Source: a candidate division TM6 bacterium GW2011_GWE2_36_25
GTDB lineage: Bacteria; Babelota; Babeliae; Babelales; UBA12409
Direction: 5' to 3'
Assembly (NCBI GenBank): GCA_000991575.1
Contig: LBRU01000001.1
Location: forward strand, 20,722 to 84,721
DNA length: 64,000 nucleotides
Shown here: in pieces, positions 1-7,858 of the stretch
How positions within the stretch are numbered: the first letter of the stretch is position 1
Layout of the letters: every line of letters starts with the position of its first letter
Notes under the pieces: generated by a model
Databases searched by the model: none
Seen by the model: the letters and a program-made list of their open reading frames with translations, nothing else
Told to the model about the DNA's origin: nothing
Position numbers and translations under genes: made by a program

Positions 1-417
1 AGTTTTTAAGGCTTTAATTTGATCTCCATAAATCTTAATATCTTGTTGATACGCTTCACTTTGTTTTTGTATTTTCCCTCTTTCTTCTTCGCGTTGCACC
101 AAAACATCAGCTAACATTGCTAAATTTTCATCCGACCCCAACTGGACACGATCAAGCGCAACAGAAGACATATCTGCTAAGACCTCTAGATCTAATTTTG
201 CTTTTTCTAGTTGATTTGATGTATCTTCCAAGACTTGTTTAGCCATAGCAACAATTTTGTCTCTCTCGGCTAAATCGATATTATTCCATTTAAAGATTCC
301 CCGAGGAATATTAATTCTTCTGTCAGCAAACAATTCAATGAGATTATTAATGCTATTTGGCTGTTGCTGCGCACAAAGGGAACCAAATAAAATGGAAAAA
401 GAAAAAATATTTTTCAT
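1..417 (-). CDS. Secreted coiled-coil protein, 3' part cut off by window edge
   Basis: Only the first 139 codons lie in the window; the reading frame is open to base 1. The start ATG at 417 follows a good AAGGAG ribosome site. Residues 1-16 form a short Sec-type signal peptide (basic start, then a Phe/Leu/Ser core, ending Cys-Ala). After that the protein is rich in Glu, Lys, Gln and Leu and looks like an amphipathic helix or coiled coil. I do not recognise a family. It is co-directional with the outer-membrane-like gene upstream but separated from it by a terminator, so it probably has its own promoter. Confidence 0.75.
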   Translation of the reverse strand, partial: MKNIFSFSILFGSLCAQQQPNSINNLIELFADRRINIPRGIFKWNNIDLAERDKIVAMAKQVLEDTSNQLEKAKLDLEVLADMSSVALDRVQLGSDENLAMLADVLVQREEERGKIQKQSEAYQQDIKIYGDQIKALKT

Positions 418-489
418 AAATACTCCTTCGCCTCTTTTTTGACTTTAATAAAAAAGAAAATTCAAAAACAAGAATTTTAAAAAAAAACT

Positions 490-521
490 AAAAAGAGAGA
501 ATCAGTGAACCCTCTCTTTTT
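490..521. terminator. Bidirectional-looking intrinsic terminator
   Basis: A 10-bp perfect stem (490-499 with 512-521) starts with A5 and ends with T5, so either strand gives a hairpin followed by a U-run. It lies just after the stop of the minus-strand gene ending at 540 and would terminate it before the next gene. Confidence 0.75.
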
Positions 522-539
522 AGAAAATTGTCTGTTTAA

Positions 540-2135
540 TTAAATAGAGACGCCAAACTTAAACCAAATAGTCCAACGACGAACAGAAGTATTATCATTC
601 GTAAATTCATATGATGCGCCACCATTGATAAATGTTGGAAACTTTAAATCTCGCCACTCATAACCAAGTGCTGCATAAATAGTTTGAGAAATGCATGCTG
701 GTGATGCACCTGAATTTGGATTTAAATCATCAACAGTGATTGGAATAAATGTTGTATATGCATTAACGCCATTTGGATTTATCACCTCATCAACATATCG
801 AGCAACATTTGGTTTAAGAATTTCATTTTCAATGGTGCACCCTTGATAGGTACGAGGAACAGCGTCATTGCCACTCAAATACTCATGCAACGCCAATAAG
901 CCAACTTCCCCATTCATTGGACGATCAAAGCGGATTTCTTCGGCTTTTCGAGCATAAAAATTATACCCGGCTTCTGCATGAAAACCACGATCTCGATAAT
1001 CAAAAGCTATATTAAAATCATATGAGTATAATGGCTGAACTTGCACACATAACGTAGTATAATTAATTAGATAATCAAGATGAGAATTTAAATCAGCAAT
1101 CGCTAAATTTTGGCCATCATTATCATTTTTCCAAACTTTTAAATAACGGCTCCATGGCTTACCTTTAAGATCAAATGAACGTCGCTGATGATTTGGTGCA
1201 AAATAACGCGTTAATGCATGGTAATAGGTTGTGAACGTACGATCTCTATCATCACGCAGTAATTCAACCTTGCCGTAACCACCAAGCATAAATGCCCAAT
1301 GACCATTATTTCCTACAACCGGTTCAAACATATAATAAGCTAAAGGTTTGTTGCCACAAGGAATATAAAGGCCAACAAAGCCACCAAAGGGATTAATGTC
1401 ACCTTCAGAAATTTCACGCCCAACACGCAATTCGATGTGCGATAACCGCGTTTTTTTCATTTCACGACTTACAATGCGACCATATTTTAAATTGGCATTA
1501 CAATCACCGAGCGCACACAATGCGTTAGCAAAATACCCATTGGGAACATCAACATTACCACCAACACCACCACCTTTGTTGTAAATATATTCTTTTACGC
1601 CTAAAAGATTTTTTATGCTTTGAATCGGAGCTGCGATATCCCACCAAAAGCGTTTAGGCAGCCGCTGTTGATAAGCAAGCCCAATGCCCATAACTGTTTG
1701 ACGTGGACAAAATGCAACCTTACTTTCAAAAGTTAAATTGGTGTATCCAGCAGTTTCTGCTGCTTGATATGTTGTAGGGCTTAAAACATCATCAGTCAAA
1801 ACACCTAAGTGAAAAGCATTTATATCACGCGTTCTACTAACCGCAGACTGTGACGCATCTTCACCAACCGTTATATAATCTTTACCGTTAGGTAAGAAAT
1901 ATTTCGCTATTTCAGTTGGACTTACTGTTCTACCAAAAAAAGCGGCTGCTTGAAATGCGCCACCTTTACCATCTTTGCGATCATCACATCTTCCTCTGAA
2001 CATAACTAAACGTTCAGGAAAATTAAGCTCAAAACGAGGACGAATAGTAAGATAAGAACGACTATAAACATCTGCATGAATTGCAGAATGAGCCAACAAG
2101 GCAACTACGAGTAAATATCGTTTTTTTATGCTCAT
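540..2135 (-). CDS. Predicted outer-membrane beta-barrel protein
   Basis: This 531-residue protein has a clear Sec signal peptide (residues 1-22, ending Ile-His-Ala). The mature part is rich in Tyr, Phe, Gly, Asn and Asp, with many short alternating hydrophobic/polar stretches, and ends in an aromatic strand (Trp-x-Ile-Trp-Phe-x-Phe). These are features of an outer-membrane barrel, but I recognise no named family. The ATG at 2135 is preferred over the TTG directly before it because an AAAGGAGA site lies eight bases upstream of the ATG. It sits between terminators, so it is probably a single-gene unit. A role in envelope structure or transport is inference. Confidence 0.7.
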   Translation of the reverse strand: MSIKKRYLLVVALLAHSAIHADVYSRSYLTIRPRFELNFPERLVMFRGRCDDRKDGKGGAFQAAAFFGRTVSPTEIAKYFLPNGKDYITVGEDASQSAVSRTRDINAFHLGVLTDDVLSPTTYQAAETAGYTNLTFESKVAFCPRQTVMGIGLAYQQRLPKRFWWDIAAPIQSIKNLLGVKEYIYNKGGGVGGNVDVPNGYFANALCALGDCNANLKYGRIVSREMKKTRLSHIELRVGREISEGDINPFGGFVGLYIPCGNKPLAYYMFEPVVGNNGHWAFMLGGYGKVELLRDDRDRTFTTYYHALTRYFAPNHQRRSFDLKGKPWSRYLKVWKNDNDGQNLAIADLNSHLDYLINYTTLCVQVQPLYSYDFNIAFDYRDRGFHAEAGYNFYARKAEEIRFDRPMNGEVGLLALHEYLSGNDAVPRTYQGCTIENEILKPNVARYVDEVINPNGVNAYTTFIPITVDDLNPNSGASPACISQTIYAALGYEWRDLKFPTFINGGASYEFTNDNTSVRRWTIWFKFGVSI

Positions 2136-2210
2136 CAATTATTCTCCTTTTTGCAAAAAGGTTACCTTTTCTCAAACCCTAGCATGCTTTTTGGCGTTCA
2201 GCAAATATTT

Positions 2211-2247
2211 AAAAAAAAGAACGGAGGATTAATTAGTCCTCCATTCT
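2211..2247 (-). terminator. Intrinsic terminator of the giant coiled-coil gene
   Basis: An 11-bp stem with one mismatch (2218-2228 with 2237-2247) and a loop of eight bases. Read on the minus strand it is followed by a run of T (A-run 2211-2218 on the plus strand). It lies a few bases beyond the stop at 2259. Confidence 0.8.
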
Positions 2248-2258
2248 GCAAGATTTAA

Positions 2259-5200
2259 TTAACTTTTATAAATTGGACATATGATATTTGTATTTAATTT
2301 TGAAAGTTCTTGTTCAATCTGATTTAAAAGGATAATTGCATTACCACGCTCAACTTCATTGCCGAGAATATGCAATGTATCTATTTTATTGAGAATAGCT
2401 TCAATTCTATGCAGCCTTTGGCAAACCTCTTGAGCCTGCTCACTTATAACCTGCCAACGAAATGCTTCTTTGTCTTTGATGCCAGACATACGTCGTCCAA
2501 AAACCATGCAATGACTTACGAAAGGCTTAAATTTAGACTTTATTGTATCTTTAATTTGATCAATTCGATCAAGCTGAATCTTTTTCGGTAATTTTCCACT
2601 TTTTGCCAATAAATATAATTCCTTGAGATAAGAATTAATAAGCTCTCTTAAATCTCGAGGTAATTCACAAATAAATTTTCGTGCAACCTCAAAGTCTTCA
2701 CGAGATGTCAAAAGATCATCTCCAATCTCCAGGCGGCCAAGTTTCAATCTTTGCGTATAAACATCTTTTTCATCTGTTAATACATAATTTTCAAAACGAG
2801 CCCGCAACACCTTATAAAGATCTTTTGGTGCTTTTAATTCTGGGGAAGCAAGTAAAAGTTTTTTAAGATACACATCTTTGCTTGCTAAACGTTCATCGCT
2901 TAAAAGATCACGCAGTAGATTAACCAGATGATTGGCATAGTTATTTGCATAAACCACCATGTCTTTTCCAAGATCCGAACCTGAAAATTCACAAGCAAAA
3001 CGACTTTTCATTTCATTAATATTCTTTATGATTTGCATTAATGATAAGAGTCGGTCATATTTTTCACCTTCTGATGCATCAAAGTATTGATTAATCCATT
3101 CGCTCAATAATTTTCTTTGATCAAACAAACGAGCAAGAAGATCATTGAGTTGTTCTTCAAATAATTTACCAGCAGAACATCTAATTTCCGCATTCAATAA
3201 CAATTTAAGTTGCTCTTTACGCTCAAGAGGACGCTCCGGCTCTACTTCTTGTGGTTCTTCAATCGCACGAGAAACTTCTGTTTCTTTTTTCACCCCTTCT
3301 TCAGCTGGTTCTTCTTTAACTTCCGGTGAAATCACTTCCTTTACCGCAGGTTCTTTTCTCATTTCTTCAAGCAATTCTTCCATCTGTTGCGCCTCAACTT
3401 GTTGTTCTAAAAGACTTGTTAATTTATCTGTCAATGAAATTCGCTCTTTTTCACTGCTTTCAAGTTTACTTTCTAACTCTTTAGCGAACTCTTTCTCTTT
3501 CTTTTCTATTTCGCTACACCTTCTAAAATTCTTCAATAATCGGTTATATTCGCTTTTTATTTCATTCTTCTCTTTTATGCAATCTTCTAATTTAAGATTA
3601 ATTTGGCTTAATTCATCATTGACCTTGCCTAAATCGCTTTCTCTTTCCTGAAGCGTAAGAGTTATTGTCTCCAATTGCTTTTCAGCCGAAGCAATTTTAT
3701 GTGTTAAATCTTCAATGCTATTTTTACTCGTCCCTTTTATATCAGTAAGCTCTTTTTCTAATTGCGCAATCCTTTGATTTCGTTCTTCAATTTGGCTTAC
3801 ATCACGATCATGAATGCGCTCCAACCTATCAGCACGCTCTATTTTATCTCTCAATTTAGTATTTTCAGTGGCAAGATCGCTGATTTGCTGATTCAATTCT
3901 TCTCGTATCTTAAGCCACTGCTGCTTTTCTTCTCTTGTATTAAAACTCTTTATTTCGTGCTCAAGAACCCGTGCATAATCTTCATAACTTCTGATCTTAA
4001 TATCAGGATATTTTTCTTGATACGTTGCGCCCAAAATATCTTTCAATAACGAACCCATCTTTCCTTGAAAACCATCTATTTGCTCTTTTAATGTTTTATT
4101 CTCTTTTTCTAAAATTCGGAGAGCTTCTTCAGATTTTTGAGCATTTTCTTTTTCTTTAACCATCATCTCTTGTAATAGTGCCTGAGACTTACTGCTCTTT
4201 TGCTGAACATTCTTTTGTTCTACAATTTCTTTCTGCAAACGATTCTGCTCTGCTCGCGATGCAACCAGTTCACTTTGTGCAACATCCAACTGCTGTCGCA
4301 ATCCAGTCATTTCTTGTTCCATTGCGCGAGATACATTCTTGATTTCATCAACTGTTCTCTGAGTTAGATTAAGCTCTCTTTCAACAAGTTGCGCGGCTTC
4401 CTCTCTTCGTTTAATATCTTCTCGCGCACTTTCCATTTCATTTCTTAATAACTCGAGTTGCTGATCCTTGCCCTCTAATTGGTCTTGTAATCCTCGCATA
4501 TCGGTTCTTAAATCAACTTGTGCGCTTTCAAGGGTTTCGCGACTCGTTTTTAATGCATCTCGTTCTTCTTGAATTTTCCGCAACTCATTCGCCATATCTT
4601 CAAGTCGTTTTTCTTGATCTCTTGTTTGAATCGTTAATAAACCAATTGAATCACGTGCCCCATCCCGTTCTTGCTGCATATTTTGCAATGCCGATTCCAA
4701 TTCACGAACTTTTTGTTCAGTCACTTCTCGAAGCTGAACTTGACTTTCTTTTTCTTCACTCAGGTTTTTCATCTGTTGCGATAATTGGTCAAAACTTTGT
4801 TGCAACTCATTATAAGCACTTTCTTTCTCTCCAAATTCTCGTTTCAGTTTTTGTAATTCTTCGATCTTTTGTGCAATCTTCCCTTGTGCACTTTCTTCAA
4901 CCGCTGATAACTCTTTTGAAGATGTTACTTCGTTATCTCTTAACTGTTGAGAAAGTCTTTCAATTTCATCATTCAGCTCCCTAACCCGTGCAACTTGCAC
5001 CTCAAGCTGAGCTTGCATTTCATTTTCCACTGCCTTTTGAGCTTGATCAACTGCCATTACACGTTCACGCTCTGCAGTTTCTTGATATTTCTCTAAATTC
5101 TTTTTAACCTGATCACGCTCTCTTTCAACCTGTACAGCTACTTCACTTAATCGCCCAATCTCAGCTTTCAATTCTTTTTCAACAGATTCTCGTCCTTGTT

Positions 5201-7592
5201 TTTGCTCACGTATTTGTTCTTGAAGCTGTTCTAATAAACCTTTTTGACTTTCTATTTCTCGAACCGCAGCACTGGCTCTTGCCTCATTCTCATCTTTCTC
5301 TTTTTGAGCGCGGGCTAACTCTAAACGTAATTTTTCAATACCACCTTTTAAATCAATGCGTTCAATAATTTCTCGTTCTCTTTCTTGTTGCATCTTAGTT
5401 TTTTCTTCTTTTTCTGCTTGCAATTGGGCACTTAATGATTCAAGTTGTTCTTGCAATTCTTTTTCTCTTCTTTCTTTTTCCTGCCGCGCAACTTCAATCT
5501 CTTTGCTTACTTCAACTTCTCTTGCTTGAATTTCTTCACGCACTCTTCTATTTTCTTCGCGAATTTTTTCCAGTTCTGTTTGTAATCCTTCTTGTTGATC
5601 AGTTGCTGATGCTAATAATTCTTCTTGTTCTTCACTTTTCCTCTCTGATTGTTCGCGACTGAGCTCTACTTCTCTTTCTAATCTCTGAATCTGATTCCTT
5701 AATTTTTCTTTTTCCGCTTCATCTTTTCGTGTTTGCTCTTCCAGCTCTCCTCGTACAATTTTTAACGCTCTCTCTTGTTCTTGTTCTCTTTGCGTTTTCT
5801 CCAATTGCATTTCTGTTTGTTGCGCCAACGATCGTTCAAGCTCACGAACTCTTTGTTCAGTAACTTCTCGAAGCTGCGCTTGACTTTCTTTCTCTTCACT
5901 CAATTTCTTGATTTGTTGTGATAATTGGTCAAAACTCTGTTGCAGTTTATTATAAGCACTTTCTTTTTCAGCAACTTCTCGCTCTCTTTTTTGCAACTCT
6001 TCGTTCTTTTGTTCAAGTTTCTTTCGCGCACTTTCTTCAACCGCTGATAATTCTTTTGAAGATGTTACCTCTTTATCTCTTAACTCTTTCGAAAGCTGTT
6101 CAATTTCAGCATTCAATTCTTTAACTTGTGCAACTTGCAGCTCAAGCTGAGCCTGCATTCTGCTTTCTATTGCTCTTTGTGCTTGCTCAACCGTCATTAC
6201 TCGTTCACGCTCTGCCTCTTGCCTATATTCACTTTCAGCCTGCACTCTTTCTCGTTGTATTCTCACTTTTTCTTCTTTTTCTGCTTGCAATTGGGCACTT
6301 AATGATTCAAGTTGTTCTTGCAATTCCTTTTCTCTTCTTTCTTTTTCCTTCCGCGCAACTTCAATCTCTTTGCTTACTTCAACTTCTCTTGCTTGAATTT
6401 CTTCGCGCATCCTTCTATTTTCTTCGCGAATTTTTTCCAGTTCTGTTTGTAATCTTTGTTGTTGATCAGTTGCTGATGCCAATAATTCTTCTTGCTCTTC
6501 ACGTACCGTTATTAATGCCTCTTGCTGCTCAGTTGTCTCTCTTTGAGCCTGCTCACGAGTTTTTGCAAGCTCTTGTTCACGCGCTCTAATATTTTTTTCT
6601 AATCCCTGAATTTGCTCTTGCAGCGTCCCTCTTTCTGTTGTCGCTTTTCTCGATTGTTCCTCTAATTGGTTTCTCAATTGACCTTCTAATGTTGCTTGTC
6701 GTTCTCTTTCTTGCGCAACCTGCTGTTGTCCTCTTGCGCTTTCCTCGCGGACTCTTTCTAATGTTTCTTGTAATACTCGCCTTTCTTCACGAGCAGTCTC
6801 CAATTCACTCTCTCGTTCTCGCGTACTCGCTTCTATTTGTGTTTGTAATGCACTTAATTGTCCTCTTAATTGTGTCTCTAATGCACCTTGCCGTTCTCGC
6901 TCTTGTGCAACTCTTTCCTGTTCTCTCAATCTTTCATCTCGAATTCTATTCAACTCTTCTTGTAGGGTTCGCCCTTCTTCACGTGCTACCCGCAAGGCTT
7001 CTTGTTGTTCTGTTGCCTCTCTTTGAGCCTGCTCACGTGTCTTTGCAAGTTCTTGTTCAAATAATAATTGTTGACGGCGAGTTTCATCTTCTCTTCTCTG
7101 AAGCTCATCTTGCCGTTGACGTTCAGCCTCTTGTTCCGCCTCTAAGGCTTCACGAAGCTGAGATACATCAATACCCTCTTCTTCAGCAAGCTCTTCCGGC
7201 TCCTCTTCTTCCGCCTCTTCAGCTTCTTCCGCCTCTTCAGCTTCTTCCGCCAACCGAGCTTGATCTTGCGCTCTTTGAACAGCCTCTTTTTCAGCCAATA
7301 TCTTATTTTTTTCAGCAAGACTCTTTTCAGCTTTAACCAAAAGCGATGTTGGATTACGCAATGTTGCTTGAAGAGCAACAGGTTTCAACGCAGCGCGACG
7401 CCATTGACTGTAATCAGTTAAATCTTTTATTTCAGCGCGCAATGTTTCAATGTTTTCAGCGTGCTTTCTTTCAACAATGAGAGGAATTTCACGACTCAAT
7501 CGATCCATCTCACCTTTAGATAATGCAAGAACATTAATTACAGAGAAAAAAATTGAAATAAATAATAAATATTTATGCCGTAAAAATTTCAT
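2259..7592 (-). CDS. Giant secreted coiled-coil protein (1777 aa)
   Basis: The signal peptide covers about residues 1-23 (hydrophobic Leu/Phe/Ile core). From about residue 40 to 1400 the chain is almost entirely Glu, Gln, Arg, Lys, Leu and Ala in heptad-like order, that is, one very long coiled coil similar in appearance to myosin-tail or SMC arms. An acidic Ala-Glu-Glu repeat lies near residues 115-135. A Pro/Glu/Val-rich linker near 1430-1490 leads to a helical, more globular C-terminal domain with several Cys. Two long blocks are internally duplicated (see the repeats). The ATG at 7592 has a G-rich site seven bases upstream; a TTG two codons earlier is less likely. No ATPase motif is visible, so it is not SMC. 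A surface or host-directed structural role is inference. Confidence 0.8.
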   Translation of the reverse strand: MKFLRHKYLLFISIFFSVINVLALSKGEMDRLSREIPLIVERKHAENIETLRAEIKDLTDYSQWRRAALKPVALQATLRNPTSLLVKAEKSLAEKNKILAEKEAVQRAQDQARLAEEAEEAEEAEEAEEEEPEELAEEEGIDVSQLREALEAEQEAERQRQDELQRREDETRRQQLLFEQELAKTREQAQREATEQQEALRVAREEGRTLQEELNRIRDERLREQERVAQERERQGALETQLRGQLSALQTQIEASTRERESELETAREERRVLQETLERVREESARGQQQVAQERERQATLEGQLRNQLEEQSRKATTERGTLQEQIQGLEKNIRAREQELAKTREQAQRETTEQQEALITVREEQEELLASATDQQQRLQTELEKIREENRRMREEIQAREVEVSKEIEVARKEKERREKELQEQLESLSAQLQAEKEEKVRIQRERVQAESEYRQEAERERVMTVEQAQRAIESRMQAQLELQVAQVKELNAEIEQLSKELRDKEVTSSKELSAVEESARKKLEQKNEELQKREREVAEKESAYNKLQQSFDQLSQQIKKLSEEKESQAQLREVTEQRVRELERSLAQQTEMQLEKTQREQEQERALKIVRGELEEQTRKDEAEKEKLRNQIQRLEREVELSREQSERKSEEQEELLASATDQQEGLQTELEKIREENRRVREEIQAREVEVSKEIEVARQEKERREKELQEQLESLSAQLQAEKEEKTKMQQEREREIIERIDLKGGIEKLRLELARAQKEKDENEARASAAVREIESQKGLLEQLQEQIREQKQGRESVEKELKAEIGRLSEVAVQVERERDQVKKNLEKYQETAERERVMAVDQAQKAVENEMQAQLEVQVARVRELNDEIERLSQQLRDNEVTSSKELSAVEESAQGKIAQKIEELQKLKREFGEKESAYNELQQSFDQLSQQMKNLSEEKESQVQLREVTEQKVRELESALQNMQQERDGARDSIGLLTIQTRDQEKRLEDMANELRKIQEERDALKTSRETLESAQVDLRTDMRGLQDQLEGKDQQLELLRNEMESAREDIKRREEAAQLVERELNLTQRTVDEIKNVSRAMEQEMTGLRQQLDVAQSELVASRAEQNRLQKEIVEQKNVQQKSSKSQALLQEMMVKEKENAQKSEEALRILEKENKTLKEQIDGFQGKMGSLLKDILGATYQEKYPDIKIRSYEDYARVLEHEIKSFNTREEKQQWLKIREELNQQISDLATENTKLRDKIERADRLERIHDRDVSQIEERNQRIAQLEKELTDIKGTSKNSIEDLTHKIASAEKQLETITLTLQERESDLGKVNDELSQINLKLEDCIKEKNEIKSEYNRLLKNFRRCSEIEKKEKEFAKELESKLESSEKERISLTDKLTSLLEQQVEAQQMEELLEEMRKEPAVKEVISPEVKEEPAEEGVKKETEVSRAIEEPQEVEPERPLERKEQLKLLLNAEIRCSAGKLFEEQLNDLLARLFDQRKLLSEWINQYFDASEGEKYDRLLSLMQIIKNINEMKSRFACEFSGSDLGKDMVVYANNYANHLVNLLRDLLSDERLASKDVYLKKLLLASPELKAPKDLYKVLRARFENYVLTDEKDVYTQRLKLGRLEIGDDLLTSREDFEVARKFICELPRDLRELINSYLKELYLLAKSGKLPKKIQLDRIDQIKDTIKSKFKPFVSHCMVFGRRMSGIKDKEAFRWQVISEQAQEVCQRLHRIEAILNKIDTLHILGNEVERGNAIILLNQIEQELSKLNTNIICPIYKS
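4709..5060 (-). repeat. Internal repeat B, second copy, in the coiled-coil gene
   Basis: This block closely matches 5847-6200 in both DNA and protein (shared runs include Ser-Ala-Tyr-Asn-x-Leu-Gln-Gln-Ser-Phe-Asp-Gln-Leu and Arg-Glu-Val-Thr-Glu-Gln). Borders are approximate. Confidence 0.75.
5404..5629 (-). repeat. Internal repeat A, second copy, in the coiled-coil gene
   Basis: About 225 bp nearly identical to 6269-6497. It encodes the stretch from Glu-Glu-Leu-Leu-Ala-Ser-Ala to Gln-Ala-Glu-Lys-Glu-Glu-Lys at about residues 655-730. Confidence 0.85.
5847..6200 (-). repeat. Internal repeat B, first copy, in the coiled-coil gene
   Basis: Partner of 4709-5060. In the protein the order is A, B, A', B', with extra sequence between A' and B', so an A-B unit was duplicated and then changed by insertion. 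Confidence 0.75.
6269..6497 (-). repeat. Internal repeat A, first copy, in the coiled-coil gene
   Basis: Partner of 5404-5629 with only scattered substitutions. The high DNA-level similarity shows the duplication is recent or is kept alike by recombination. Encodes about residues 366-442. Confidence 0.85.
7207..7251 (-). repeat. 18-bp tandem repeat (2.5 units) in the coiled-coil gene
   Basis: Two exact 18-bp units and half a third encode the acidic Ala-Glu-Glu run. The unit is a multiple of three, so changes in copy number keep the frame. Confidence 0.85.
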
Positions 7593-7710
7593 GCTCAACC
7601 CCCATTAATTTCCACTTATAAATAAAATACTCTTTGTAATATTAAAAAATCAATAATATACCTGAAAAAGGCAAAACGCGTATCTTCTTGTGAAATTATT
7701 GAAGTGCGAA

Positions 7711-7745
7711 AAAATTAAAAAAAAGAGCGAACTAAAAAAGCTCGC
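7711..7745 (-). terminator. Likely terminator of the M3 peptidase pair
   Basis: Read on the minus strand, a six-bp stem (7740-7745 with 7727-7732, one G-T pair) with a T-rich loop is followed by TC and a long T-run. It lies about 110 bp beyond the stop of the peptidase gene. Confidence 0.6.
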
Positions 7746-7815
7746 CCCTCAATCTTAGAACTTGTACGAAAATTCGAAATTCGCTTGCAATAAGCAAAGC
7801 CTAAGGGTACAAAAG

Positions 7816-7846
7816 CTCGTATGGTTCGACAAGCTCACCACGAGCG
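7816..7846 (+). repeat. Dispersed palindromic repeat, intergenic copy
   Basis: A 31-bp sequence with inverted ends (GCTCGT at 7815-7820 and ACGAGC at 7840-7845). It matches 13053-13084, inside uvrB, at 28 of 31 positions with one single-base gap and in the same orientation. It lies 13 bp beyond the stop of the peptidase gene, in a 266-bp gap that otherwise holds only the terminator. Confidence 0.75.
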
Positions 7847-7858
7847 CAAGAATTGATT

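Noticed and set aside
3145..7336. Long open frames on the plus strand opposite the coiled-coil gene (for example 3145-3651, 4520-4984, 6128-6589, 6638-7336)
   Set aside because: They are antisense to a Glu/Gln/Arg/Leu-rich coding repeat, which makes stop-free Leu/Phe/Ser-rich complements. They lack ribosome sites and plausible protein composition.
7142..7378. Minus-strand open frame rich in Lys and Arg inside the coiled-coil gene
   Set aside because: Frame-shifted shadow of the acidic tandem repeat; no ribosome site.
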